Positions 27,254 to 35,465 of a DNA stretch of 64,000 nt are shown one piece after another. The stretch spans positions 2,852,001 through 2,916,000 of the forward strand of contig CBDCBQ010000003.1 in NCBI GenBank assembly GCA_965214415.1, written 5' to 3'. Positions within the stretch are counted from its first letter, which is position 1; each line of letters opens with the position of its first letter. Source of the stretch: RH-AL1 sp965214415 (GTDB taxonomy: Bacteria; Pseudomonadota; Alphaproteobacteria; Rhizobiales; Beijerinckiaceae). Both the position numbers and the translations under genes were made by a program. Under the pieces are notes generated by a model. That model was not told the DNA's origin. It did not search any database and saw only the letters and a list, made by a program, of their open reading frames with translations.

Positions 27254-28696
27254 CTACTGCGCGGCGACCGCGCGCACCTCGTGATCGAAGTTCGACTCCT
27301 TCGTGTTATCTGCGATGCTCTCCTTGCCGACATAGGCGCCGCGGAAGGCGGACGCCGGATGCGTCTCCTCCACGTAGGGTGTCGGCGTGCCGATCAGTTT
27401 TTCGCGGAACGTCCCGGGCTTGTACGAGGTCTGCGCGCGGCCGCGCTTGACCAGCTCGGGCACCACGTAGTCGATGAAGTCCGTCGCCGTGCCGGGGGTG
27501 ATCGCGTAGGCGAGGTTGAAGCCGTCGATGCCCCCCTCGTCGACCCAGCGCTCGAGCATGTCCGCCACCTTCTGCGGGCCGCCGACCAGCACCGGGCCGA
27601 GGCCGCCGATGCAGCGCTCGCGCACCACGTCCTTCACCGTCCAGGTGCGGCCGGACCCCTCGGTCAGCGATTCGAGCGTCGTGCGCAGGCTGTCGTTCTC
27701 GAGCGCCTCGAGCGGCTGGTTCGGGTCGTAGGTCGAGAAGTCGATGCCGGTCCAGCCGCCGTAGAGGGCAAGCATGCCTTCGGGGCTCGCATACTCCAGG
27801 AACTCGTCGTACTTGGCCTGCGCCGCGGCATCCGTGGCGCCGGTGACGACCGTGAGCAGCGTGAAGATCTTGACCGAGTCGCGCGAGCGGCCCTGCTCCT
27901 CGACGCCGTCGCGGATGTCCTTCGTCACCTTGGCCGCCTGCTCGACGCTGGTCGTCAGCACGAACATGCCCTCGGCGTGGCGCGAGGCGAACTTGCGGCC
28001 GCGGCTCGAAGCGCCGGCCTGGAAGATCACCGGCGTGCGCTGCGGCGACGGCTCGCACAGGTGAAAGCCCGGCACCTTGAAGTACTTGCCCTCGTGGCGG
28101 ATCGGGTGGACCTTGGCGGGGTCGGTGAAGATGCCCGACACCTTGTCGCGATGGACCGCGGACTCCTCCCACGAGCCTTCCCAGAGCTTGTACATGACGT
28201 CCATGTACTCGTCGGCCATGTCGTAGCGCTCGTCATGGCCGATCTGCTTGTCGAGGCCGATGTTGAGCGCGGCGCTGTTGAGGTACGACGAGACGACGTT
28301 CCAGGCGATGCGGCCCTTGGAAAGGTGGTCGAGCGTCGAGAGCCGGCGAGCGAGGATGTAGGGCTGCTCGAATGTGACCGCGGCGGTGATGCCGAAGCCG
28401 AGGTTCGAGGTGACGGCCGCCATCGCCGAGAGCGAGGCGAACGGGTCGTTGACCGGAACCTGCGCGGCATCCGATAGCGCCGCCGCGGCCGAGCCACGAT
28501 AAACGTCGTAGACGCCGACGACATCGGCGATGAACAGGCAGTCGAAATGCCCGCGCTCCAGCTCGCGCGCCATGTTCGTCCAATACTCGATGTCGTTGTA
28601 GCGTGAGGCCTGGCTCAGAGGGTGCCGCCACGTCCCGGCCGACTGATGGCTCACGCAGGTCATGTCGAACGCGTTCAGAATGATGCGCTTGCTCAT
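27254..28696 (-). CDS. LLM-class flavin-dependent monooxygenase, NtaA/DmoA type
   Basis: A 480-residue bacterial-luciferase-fold monooxygenase. The opening RIILNAFDMTCVSHQSAGTW, the ARELERGHFDCLFIADVVGVYDVYRG segment near residues 43-68 and AWNVVSSYLNSAALN near 130 are characteristic of the NtaA/SnaA/DszA/DmoA group, which uses FMNH2 and O2 and cleaves C-N or C-S bonds. DmoA of Hyphomicrobium, a dimethylsulfide monooxygenase, has this length and start; EDTA/NTA oxygenases do too. In this setting a sulfur substrate such as dimethylsulfide or a sulfone is the best guess. It is the first gene of the leftward operon, 142 bp before msmA; FMNH2 could come from the reductase at 19782. Confidence 0.88.
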   Translation of the reverse strand: MSKRIILNAFDMTCVSHQSAGTWRHPLSQASRYNDIEYWTNMARELERGHFDCLFIADVVGVYDVYRGSAAAALSDAAQVPVNDPFASLSAMAAVTSNLGFGITAAVTFEQPYILARRLSTLDHLSKGRIAWNVVSSYLNSAALNIGLDKQIGHDERYDMADEYMDVMYKLWEGSWEESAVHRDKVSGIFTDPAKVHPIRHEGKYFKVPGFHLCEPSPQRTPVIFQAGASSRGRKFASRHAEGMFVLTTSVEQAAKVTKDIRDGVEEQGRSRDSVKIFTLLTVVTGATDAAAQAKYDEFLEYASPEGMLALYGGWTGIDFSTYDPNQPLEALENDSLRTTLESLTEGSGRTWTVKDVVRERCIGGLGPVLVGGPQKVADMLERWVDEGGIDGFNLAYAITPGTATDFIDYVVPELVKRGRAQTSYKPGTFREKLIGTPTPYVEETHPASAFRGAYVGKESIADNTKESNFDHEVRAVAAQ

Positions 28697-28864
28697 GCAA
28701 GTCCTCCCGTCTTAATGTCTGCGCCCGCGTAGAGATCATTGCGGCGGCATGGTCGTCGGCTCATTGCGCCGACGGCTAGGTCACGCGTGAGTGGCGGTCT
28801 CGCTGGGCGGTCCCATAGCGATATCGCAACGACACCGTCGCTCCCATCGAGACCGCCAAATTCT

Positions 28865-28886
28865 CTGTATCGATCGATCCATACAG
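28865..28886. promoter_or_regulatory. 22-bp near-perfect palindrome upstream of the flavin monooxygenase operon
   Basis: The left half CTGTATCGATC mirrors the right half GATCCATACAG with one mismatched pair in eleven. It sits about 170 bp before the monooxygenase start, in a 390-bp gap that holds nothing else I can identify up to the tRNA. The symmetry and length suit a dimeric repressor or activator. A related site lies at 20554, in front of the MFS gene. Confidence 0.6.
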
Positions 28887-29086
28887 TGCTATTGGATGCA
28901 GATGGTGTCAATTCGATTTCCCTCCGCCGAATGGCGTGATCCGGGACGGCCACAGACACTTGCCCACGATCGATCCGGGGGCTGCCAGCGACCTGAATTG
29001 GCGAAGATCACGTCAAGATCGCGGGAGGCGCGGCACGGTGCGGCGGGTTGCCAGCACCCGCCGGAATCCGGTAGCTTCCCTCCAAC

Positions 29087-29163
29087 GCGCTCCTAGCTCA
29101 GCTGGATAGAGTATCGGGCTTCGAACCCGAGGGTCGGGGGTTCGAATCCCTCGGAGCGCGCCA
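29087..29163 (+). tRNA. tRNA-Arg (anticodon TCG)
   Basis: A 77-nt cloverleaf: acceptor stem GCGCTCC paired with GGAGCGC, D-arm AGCTCAGCTGGATAGAG, anticodon stem TCGGG/CCCGA around loop CTTCGAA (anticodon TCG), T-arm with GGTTCGAATCC, discriminator G and encoded CCA. No duplicated 3' end and no integrase are found nearby. Confidence 0.97.
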
Positions 29164-29207
29164 ACCCGCTTCCTGGCAGGGCGATCCCACGGGGCCGACC
29201 GCAAAAC

Positions 29208-29603
29208 CTACGCCGGCACCTTCGGCGCGTATTGCGCCTCGCCGTTGCCGAAGGACCAATTTTCCTTCGGGACCTCGATGAGGTTGACGAAGACATCCTC
29301 GCGGCGGGCACCGACTTCGCGGGCAAGGCCGTTGGCGATCGCGGCGAAGAGCGCTTTTTTCTGCTCGAGGGTGCGGCCGGCATTCATCGTGATCTGGATC
29401 GCGACGAACGCGGCCGTCCGGTCGATCCCGAGGTAGTTGCGTCCATAGCGCAGCTCGCCCTCCTGCTTCTCGCTGAAGACCTGGAAGCGATCCTCCTCCG
29501 GCACGCCGATGCCGCGGAGCGCTAAGTAGATGCACTCGCCGATCGCCTCGCGCTGATCGGACGAATAGCAACCTTTCTGCGTGTCGATGCGGACGAAGGG
29601 CAT
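29208..29603 (-). CDS. Tautomerase-family protein (4-oxalocrotonate tautomerase superfamily)
   Basis: A 131-residue protein starting MPFVRIDTQKG, so that Met removal would expose the catalytic Pro1. The second half repeats the beta-alpha-beta pattern (FVAIQITMNAGRTLEQKKALFAAIANGLAREVG), fitting a fused two-unit MIF/4-OT type protein of 125-135 residues. It lies 57 bp after fumC and may be the last gene of that operon. The natural substrate is unknown. Confidence 0.85.
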   Translation of the reverse strand: MPFVRIDTQKGCYSSDQREAIGECIYLALRGIGVPEEDRFQVFSEKQEGELRYGRNYLGIDRTAAFVAIQITMNAGRTLEQKKALFAAIANGLAREVGARREDVFVNLIEVPKENWSFGNGEAQYAPKVPA

Positions 29604-29660
29604 GCGTGAGTCCTGTGGTTGGATGGCGGACCAAAGATGGACAGTCTGCGATAACAGCCG

Positions 29661-31121
29661 TCAGGCGCCGCCGACCCCGTGCCCGATCATCGCCATGGGA
29701 TCGACGATCTCGTCGAATTTCTTCTCGTCGATGTAGCCCGTGGCGAGCGCGGCCTCGCGCAAGGTCGTACCCTCGTCGTTGGCCTTGTGGGCGATCGCCG
29801 ACGCCTTGTCGTACCCGATCACCGGCGACAGCGCGGTGACCAGCATGAGGGATTGATCGACCATCTTGGCGATCACCTTGGTGTCGAGCTCGGTGCCCTC
29901 GACCGAGAACGCGCGGAACTTCTCGCAGGCATCGCCGAGCACGCGGATCGAATGCAGCGTGTTGTTGATGATGATCGGGCGCATCGCGTTCAGCTCGAAA
30001 TTGCCCTGGCTGCCGGCGAACGCCACAGCGTTGTCCTCGCCGATGATTTGGATGCACACCATCACCATCGCCTCGCACTGGGTCGGGTTGACCTTGCCCG
30101 GCATGATCGACGAGCCCGGCTCGTTCGCGGGCAGGATCAGCTCGCCAAGGCCGCAGCGGGGGCCCGAGGCCAGCCAGCGCATGTCGTTGGCGATCTTCAT
30201 CATCGCCACCGCCAGCCCGCGCACCGCCGCCATGCAGGACACCATGGCATCGAGCGAGCCCTGCGCCGCGAACTTGTTGGGCGCGGTGACGAACGGCTTG
30301 CCCGTCAGCTCCGCGATCTTGGCCGCGATGTCGCGCGAAAAATCCTTCGGCGCGTTGAGGCCCGTGCCGACCGCGGTGCCGCCGGCAGCCAGCTCGTACA
30401 CGCCGACCCGCGAGGCCTTGATCCTGGCGATAGCATCGCGCATCTGCGTCGCGTAGCCCGACCATTCCTGGCCGACGGTCAGCGGCGTCGCGTCCTGCAG
30501 ATGCGTGCGGCCGGTCTTGACGACGTCCATCCATTGGTTGGACTTCGCCTCGATCGCGGTGGCCAGCGCCTCGGCCTGCGGGATCAAGATCTCGTCGAGC
30601 TCGAGGATCGTCGCGATGTGCATCGCGGTGGGAAAGGTGTCGTTCGAGGATTGCCCCATGTTGACGTGATCGTTGGGGTGCACCGGACTTTTCGAGCCGA
30701 TCTTGCCGCCGAGCAGCTGGATCGCGCGGTTCGACAGCACCTCGTTGACGTTCATGTTGGACTGGGTGCCAGAGCCCGTCTGCCAGACATAGAGTGGGAA
30801 ATGCGCGTCGAGCTTGCCGTCGATCGCCTCGTCGGCAGCCTTGACGATGGCATCGGCCTTGTCCTGCTCGAGCCGGCCGGCGGCGGCGTTCAGAAGCGCC
30901 GCCGCTTTCTTCACGTAGCCATAGGCGTGGTAGACGCGCTTGGGCATGCGGTCGTCGCCGATCGAGAAATGGACCAGCGAGCGCTGCGTCTGCGCACCCC
31001 AATACTTGTCGGCGGGTACCTCGATGGCGCCCATCGAATCGGTTTCCTTGCGCTGCCCCTTGGCGTGAATACCGATCGGCACGTCCTTCATCGCATGCGG
31101 ATGCGAGCTGGCCTTCGACAT
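29661..31121 (-). CDS. fumC: Class II fumarate hydratase
   Basis: A 486-residue fumarase: the signature GSSIMPGKVNPTQCE (residues about 336-350), the SSNDTFPTAMHIA block near 158 and GSGTQSNMNVNEVLSNRA near 116 are all present. It interconverts fumarate and malate without an iron-sulfur cluster. The N-terminal 20 residues (SKASSHPHAMKDVPIGIHAKG) precede the usual start; an internal ATG at residue 11 is possible. It sits 10 bp after mqo in the same operon, so it would supply malate to that enzyme. Confidence 0.96.
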   Translation of the reverse strand: MSKASSHPHAMKDVPIGIHAKGQRKETDSMGAIEVPADKYWGAQTQRSLVHFSIGDDRMPKRVYHAYGYVKKAAALLNAAAGRLEQDKADAIVKAADEAIDGKLDAHFPLYVWQTGSGTQSNMNVNEVLSNRAIQLLGGKIGSKSPVHPNDHVNMGQSSNDTFPTAMHIATILELDEILIPQAEALATAIEAKSNQWMDVVKTGRTHLQDATPLTVGQEWSGYATQMRDAIARIKASRVGVYELAAGGTAVGTGLNAPKDFSRDIAAKIAELTGKPFVTAPNKFAAQGSLDAMVSCMAAVRGLAVAMMKIANDMRWLASGPRCGLGELILPANEPGSSIMPGKVNPTQCEAMVMVCIQIIGEDNAVAFAGSQGNFELNAMRPIIINNTLHSIRVLGDACEKFRAFSVEGTELDTKVIAKMVDQSLMLVTALSPVIGYDKASAIAHKANDEGTTLREAALATGYIDEKKFDEIVDPMAMIGHGVGGA

Positions 31122-31131
31122 TGGCGCGTCC

Positions 31132-32643
31132 TCAGATGTTATCGATCTTCAGGAGCGGCGCGGTCTTGGCCCGCGTCGTCTTGCAGGCATCCGCGTCCTT
31201 GGTGAGGTCGATCCCGTAGGTCGGGATGATCTCCTTCAGCTTGGGCAGCCAGGCGCTCTCGGTCAGTTCGTCATCGAAGCACTTTTGCAGCACCTCGATC
31301 GCGATGAACGCCGCCGTGGAGGCACCGGGCGAGGCGCCGAGCAGCGCCACGATCGATTTGTCCTTGGCGGACACCAGCTCGGTGCCGAACTCGAGGAAGC
31401 CCTCGGTCTTGAGGATGCTGGTCTCGCCCGTCGGCTTGATCGTCTGCACGCGCTGGCCGGCGACGGCCTCCACCCAATTCTTCTTTTGCGCCTTCGGGAA
31501 GTACTGCTTCAACGTATCGAACTGGTGCTTGGAACTCTGCATCACCTCGCCGATGAGGTATTCCGACAAAGCAAAATTGTCCTTGGCGACATCGAGCAGC
31601 GGGATGATGTTCTCGTGTGTGATCGACTTGAAAAGGTCGGTGAGCTTGCCGTGCTTGAGGAAGCGGCTCGAGAAGCCGGCGTACGGGCCAAACAGCAGCG
31701 AGCGCTTGCCGCCGATGATGCGAGTGTCGAGATGCGGCACCGACATCGGCGGCGAGCCGGACGCAGCCTTGCCGTAGACCTTGGCATGGTGGTGCTTGGC
31801 CACCTCCTCGTCGTCGCAGCGCAGCCAGATGCCGCTGACGGGAAAGCCGCCGTAGCCGTGGCCTTCCGGAATGTTCGACTTCTGCAGCAGCGGCAGCGAG
31901 CCGCCGCCGGCGCCGATGAAGACGAACTTCGCCGAGAGCGTCTCGCTTGTCCCATCGTAGGTGTCCTCGAGCGTGACGCGCCAGCGGCCGTCCGCCTCGC
32001 GGTCGAGGTCGGTCACCTTGCGATTGTAGTGCACCGAGAAACCGGATTGCGCGCTGAGATGCTTAACGAGAAGGTGGGTTAGCGCACCATAATCGACGTC
32101 GGTACCGGTGATGATGCGGGTCGCGGCGATCGGCTGGTCGGCGCCGCGGCCGTCGATGATGAGCGGCGCCCATTCGGCGATCTGCTTGCGGTCCTCGCTG
32201 TATTCCATGCCGTGGTAGCAATGGTGCGCGGACATCTCCTTGAAGCGGGCGCGCAGGAAGGCGACGTTGGCATCTCCCCACACGAAGCTCATGTGCGGGC
32301 ACGGATGGATGAAGCCGCGCGGATCGGGGATCGCGCCTTTACGCACGAGATACGCCCAGAGCTGGCGTGAAAGATCGAACTCGACGTTGACCTCGAGCGC
32401 TTTGGAAATGTCGACGGTGCCGTCCTTGCGTTGCGGCGTGTAATTCAGCTCGCAATTGGCGGCGTGGCCGGTGCCGGCGTTGTTCCAGCCCTTCGAGCTT
32501 TCCTGCCCGCAATCGTGCAGCGCCTCGACCATGCGGATCGACAGGCCGGGCGCCAGCTCCTTCAGGAACGTGCCGAACGTCGCGCTCATGATGCCGGCGC
32601 CGATGAGGACGACGTCGGGAGTATCGAGATTGCCCTGTGTCAT
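31132..32643 (-). CDS. mqo: Malate:quinone oxidoreductase
   Basis: A 503-residue FAD-dependent peripheral membrane enzyme that oxidises malate to oxaloacetate and reduces the quinone pool. The FAD motif VVLIGAGIMSATFGTFLKEL is at residues 11-30, with ESSKGWNNAGTGHAANCELNYTP near 50-72 and ALLGASPGASTAAFIAIEVLQ near the C-terminus. The ATG at 32643 has GGGAG six nt upstream; the open frame extends further but without family support. It is followed at 10 bp by fumC and preceded at 11 bp by the cupin gene. Confidence 0.96.
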   Translation of the reverse strand: MTQGNLDTPDVVLIGAGIMSATFGTFLKELAPGLSIRMVEALHDCGQESSKGWNNAGTGHAANCELNYTPQRKDGTVDISKALEVNVEFDLSRQLWAYLVRKGAIPDPRGFIHPCPHMSFVWGDANVAFLRARFKEMSAHHCYHGMEYSEDRKQIAEWAPLIIDGRGADQPIAATRIITGTDVDYGALTHLLVKHLSAQSGFSVHYNRKVTDLDREADGRWRVTLEDTYDGTSETLSAKFVFIGAGGGSLPLLQKSNIPEGHGYGGFPVSGIWLRCDDEEVAKHHHAKVYGKAASGSPPMSVPHLDTRIIGGKRSLLFGPYAGFSSRFLKHGKLTDLFKSITHENIIPLLDVAKDNFALSEYLIGEVMQSSKHQFDTLKQYFPKAQKKNWVEAVAGQRVQTIKPTGETSILKTEGFLEFGTELVSAKDKSIVALLGASPGASTAAFIAIEVLQKCFDDELTESAWLPKLKEIIPTYGIDLTKDADACKTTRAKTAPLLKIDNI

Positions 32644-32654
32644 CGCGATCTCCC

Positions 32655-33056
32655 TCAGGCAGCCTGTTTGATGAACGGCACATCGACGTCGTCGCCGATG
32701 ATCACGTAGGCGCGGCGCCACGGCTCGTCGTCGACAAGCTTCCAGCTATGGCCGCGCCCGGTCGTGTCCTCGGCGAGCAGGATGTCGCCCGGCTTGATGA
32801 TGAAATGCTCGCCGAGATGGGTCTGGAAGTCGAGCATGCCGGCCAGCGTGATGACGAGCTGCCGAGTCGGCGCGTCGTGGTAGGCGAAGTTGCCGCCGGC
32901 CTTGGTCTCGCGAAACGAGATGCTGGCCGCGGCGATCTTGCGGCTCAACACATCGCCGCGCTCACCCCCGTCGAGATCGATATGACCATCCTCGAAGTGC
33001 GAATCCTCGCCCTCGGTCCAGATTCGAACACAGCGTATCAAGATCGTACCCTCCAA
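32655..33056 (-). CDS. Cupin-domain protein of the oxidase operon
   Basis: A 133-residue single-cupin protein. The core has FAYHDAPTRQLVITLAGMLDFQT then EHFIIKPGDILLAEDTTGRGHSWKLVDDEPWRRAYV, giving the two cupin motifs with possible metal-binding His residues (H88-type and GHSW). Function is unknown. Gaps of 16 bp to cydB and 11 bp to mqo place it in the respiratory operon; a sensor or small-molecule role is only a guess. Confidence 0.8.
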   Translation of the reverse strand: MEGTILIRCVRIWTEGEDSHFEDGHIDLDGGERGDVLSRKIAAASISFRETKAGGNFAYHDAPTRQLVITLAGMLDFQTHLGEHFIIKPGDILLAEDTTGRGHSWKLVDDEPWRRAYVIIGDDVDVPFIKQAA

Positions 33057-33072
33057 AACGAAAGCCTTAGCC

Positions 33073-34053
33073 TCAATAGTCCTCCACGGCGACCTTGCCG
33101 CGGAAGATGACGTAGACGGCGATCGTGTAGACGAGCGTCAGCGGCAGCACGATGATGCCGGCGCCCCAGAACAGAAACGCCAGGCTCGAGTGTGGCGCCG
33201 CGGCCTGTTCGATCGTGATCGAGAACGGGATCATGTAAGGCAAGAACGAGGCCGCGAGCGTGCCGAAGGCGGTGATGAAGATCACCGACGTCATCGGAAA
33301 CGGCAGCCAATCGATTTTTCTGCGCCACGCGAGAACGAGGCCGGCGGAAGCGATCATCCCGGCGAGCGGAAACAGGGCCAGTAGCGGTCGATCGATCCAG
33401 CGGTTCAGCACCTGGAGGTGACGCGAGAGCGAGATGCCGAGCGAAAGTGCCAGGAAGATCAGGAGCGCCCCGAGCAGCCACGGCATGACCGAGAACGCGA
33501 AGTCACGCGTGCGGCCCTCCGTCTTGAAGGCGAGCCAGGAGGCGCCCATCAGCGCGTAGCCGATGCAAAGACCGACGCCGCAGGTCAACGCCAAGGGTTG
33601 CACCCAAAACAAAGGGCCACCGGTGAAGCGACCATCGGCGATCGGGATCTCGGCGACGATCGCGCCGACCGCGGTGCCCTGCATGAAGGTCGCGACGAAC
33701 GAGCCGCCGACGAAGCCGGCGTCCCACACCTTGCGCATGCCGAGCGCCTTGCCGCGAAACTCGAACGCGACGCCGCGCAGGATGAGCGAGATCAGCATCA
33801 AGATGATCGGCAGGTAGAACGCCGAGATCGTGATCGAGTAGACGATCGGGAACGCGCCGAAGAGCACCGCCGCCGTAATCACGAGCCAGGTCTCGTTACC
33901 GTCCCACACCGGCGAGATCGCCGTCAGCATCTCGCGCCGCTCAATCTCGGAGCGCGCAAAGGGAAACAGCATGCCGACGCCGAGATCGAACCCGTCGAGC
34001 AGCACGTACAACAGAAGCGAGAGCGCCAGCGCGCCGGCCCAGAAGGTGACCAT
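33073..34053 (-). CDS. cydB: Cytochrome bd-type quinol oxidase subunit II
   Basis: A 326-residue polytopic subunit with about eight membrane helices. YVLLDGFDLGVGMLFPF (residues 16-32), SPVWDGNETWLV (46-57) and the RGVAFEFRGK loop are diagnostic of CydB/CioB. It pairs with subunit I in the inner membrane to reduce O2 with quinol. It starts six bases after the cydA stop. Length is shorter than E. coli CydB (379) and close to cyanide-insensitive CioB proteins (about 335). Confidence 0.95.
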   Translation of the reverse strand: MVTFWAGALALSLLLYVLLDGFDLGVGMLFPFARSEIERREMLTAISPVWDGNETWLVITAAVLFGAFPIVYSITISAFYLPIILMLISLILRGVAFEFRGKALGMRKVWDAGFVGGSFVATFMQGTAVGAIVAEIPIADGRFTGGPLFWVQPLALTCGVGLCIGYALMGASWLAFKTEGRTRDFAFSVMPWLLGALLIFLALSLGISLSRHLQVLNRWIDRPLLALFPLAGMIASAGLVLAWRRKIDWLPFPMTSVIFITAFGTLAASFLPYMIPFSITIEQAAAPHSSLAFLFWGAGIIVLPLTLVYTIAVYVIFRGKVAVEDY

Positions 34054-34059
34054 CGCGCC

Positions 34060-35455
34060 CTACTCCGCCGGCGACAGCGCGGCGCCGGCATCCGCCACGG
34101 CGAGCGGCCGTTTCGCGTTGGTGCCGGAGGATGTCTTGGCGACCGGTGCCGGCCCCGCCTTCAGGAGCTTGTAGATGTAGAAGGCACCAAACACGAAGAT
34201 GAGCGCGTAGACCGAGCCGAACAGCGCCAGGCTCGTCGCCACCTCGCGGCTCGCCAACGTCGGCGTCACGGCATCGGCCGTGCGGAACTTGCCGAAGGCA
34301 ACCCAGGGCTGGCGGCCGACTTCGGCCGTGAGCCAGCCCGTCAGCGTCGCGACGAAGCCGAGCGGGAACGACAGGAAGATCGGCCAGAGCAGAGCGCTTT
34401 GGCTCGAGCTTGCTGCCATGCGAACCAGGACCGAGCGCCAGCATCAGGACGGCGATCCCGACCATGATGCGGAAGGCGAAGAACGGGATCAGCATCGGCG
34501 GCCGATCCGCCTCGGGGATCGACAGCATGCCGACCTCCTTCGCGGTAAAGCTCGAGGAATCGATCAGGCTGCCGACGGGCGGCGGCAGGGCGATGACGAA
34601 CTTGTTCTTGTGCTCGGCCTCGTCGGGCCAGGCAAACAGCACCTCGCCGGCCGGCTGCGCGTCATGCCAGCGGCCCTCGATGGCGGCGATCTTCGAGGGC
34701 TGCTTCTTCACGACGTAATCGCCATTGAGATGGCCAAACACCATCTGCGCCGGCACCAGAACGGCGGCGAGGAACAGCCCCATGTGAAGCATCACGCGGG
34801 CTTCCGCCTTGAACTCGCCGCGAAGCAGATGCCAGGCGCCGGTCGCCGCGACGCAGAAGGCCGTCGTCACGTAGGCGGCCAGCATCATGTGCGGGAAGCG
34901 CACCCAGACCACCAGCGAGAAGATGATCGCCGTCCAGTCGGTCGGGTTGAACACGCCGTCCTTGGTCAGCTCGTAGCCGACCGGCCATTGCATCCAGCTG
35001 TTGTTGACGAGGATCCAGAACGAGGACAGCGAGGTGCCGACCGCCACGAGGACGCAGCTGGCGAGATAGAGCGCTGGCCGCACCCGGCCGCGCCCGAAGA
35101 TCAGCACGCCGAAAAACGACGCCTCGAGCGCGAAGGCGGTGAAGCTCTCGTAGGCGAGCAGCGGGCCCTGGATCGGCCCGGTGCGGCGCGACAGCTCGCT
35201 CCAGTTCGAGCCGAACTGGAAGGCCATGACGATGCCCGACACGACGCCGAGCCCGAAGGCGACCGCGAAGATCTTCAGCCAGAAGTCGAACAGCCGGCGA
35301 TAGACCGGCAGCCCCGTCTTGAGATGGGCCGCTTCCAGCACGGCGAGCCAGGCCGCGAGGCCGATCGTGAACGCCGGGAAGATGATGTGGAAAGAGACGG
35401 TGAACCCGAATTGGATGCGGGACAGAAGAAGCGCGAGAACCTGATCTGGTGTCAT
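34060..35455 (-). pseudogene. cydA: Cytochrome bd-type quinol oxidase subunit I, frameshifted
   Basis: Two frames together make a CioA/CydA. The first, from ATG 35455, has QFGFTVSFHIIFPAF (haem ligand His23), AYESFTAFALEASFFGV (conserved Glu residues) and VRFPHMMLAAY (His189), and holds good homology to MVGIAVLMLALG. The match then jumps near 34405-34435 to another frame with LLWPIFLSFPLGFVATLTGW, EVGRQPWVAFG and the last helices to 34060. The lesion looks like a single-base indel, in the loop before a late helix. The rest is intact, so sequence error is possible; if real, the oxidase is non-functional. The quinol-binding loop is short, as in cyanide-insensitive types. Confidence 0.85.
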
Positions 35456-35465
35456 GCGGGCCGGA

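Noticed and set aside
29087..29163. tRNA-Arg as an integration site for the organosulfur island
   Set aside because: No integrase, no repeated tRNA 3' end and no drop in G+C was found; the island ends 390 bp away with normal intergenic sequence.
29098..31002. 634-codon minus-strand frame overlapping fumC and the tautomerase gene
   Set aside because: It is an alternative frame of fumC running through the tRNA complement; no family match, and fumC is unmistakable.
34400..34440. Programmed ribosomal frameshifting in cydA
   Set aside because: There is no slippery heptamer followed by a stem-loop at the junction, and intact cydA genes do not use frameshifting.
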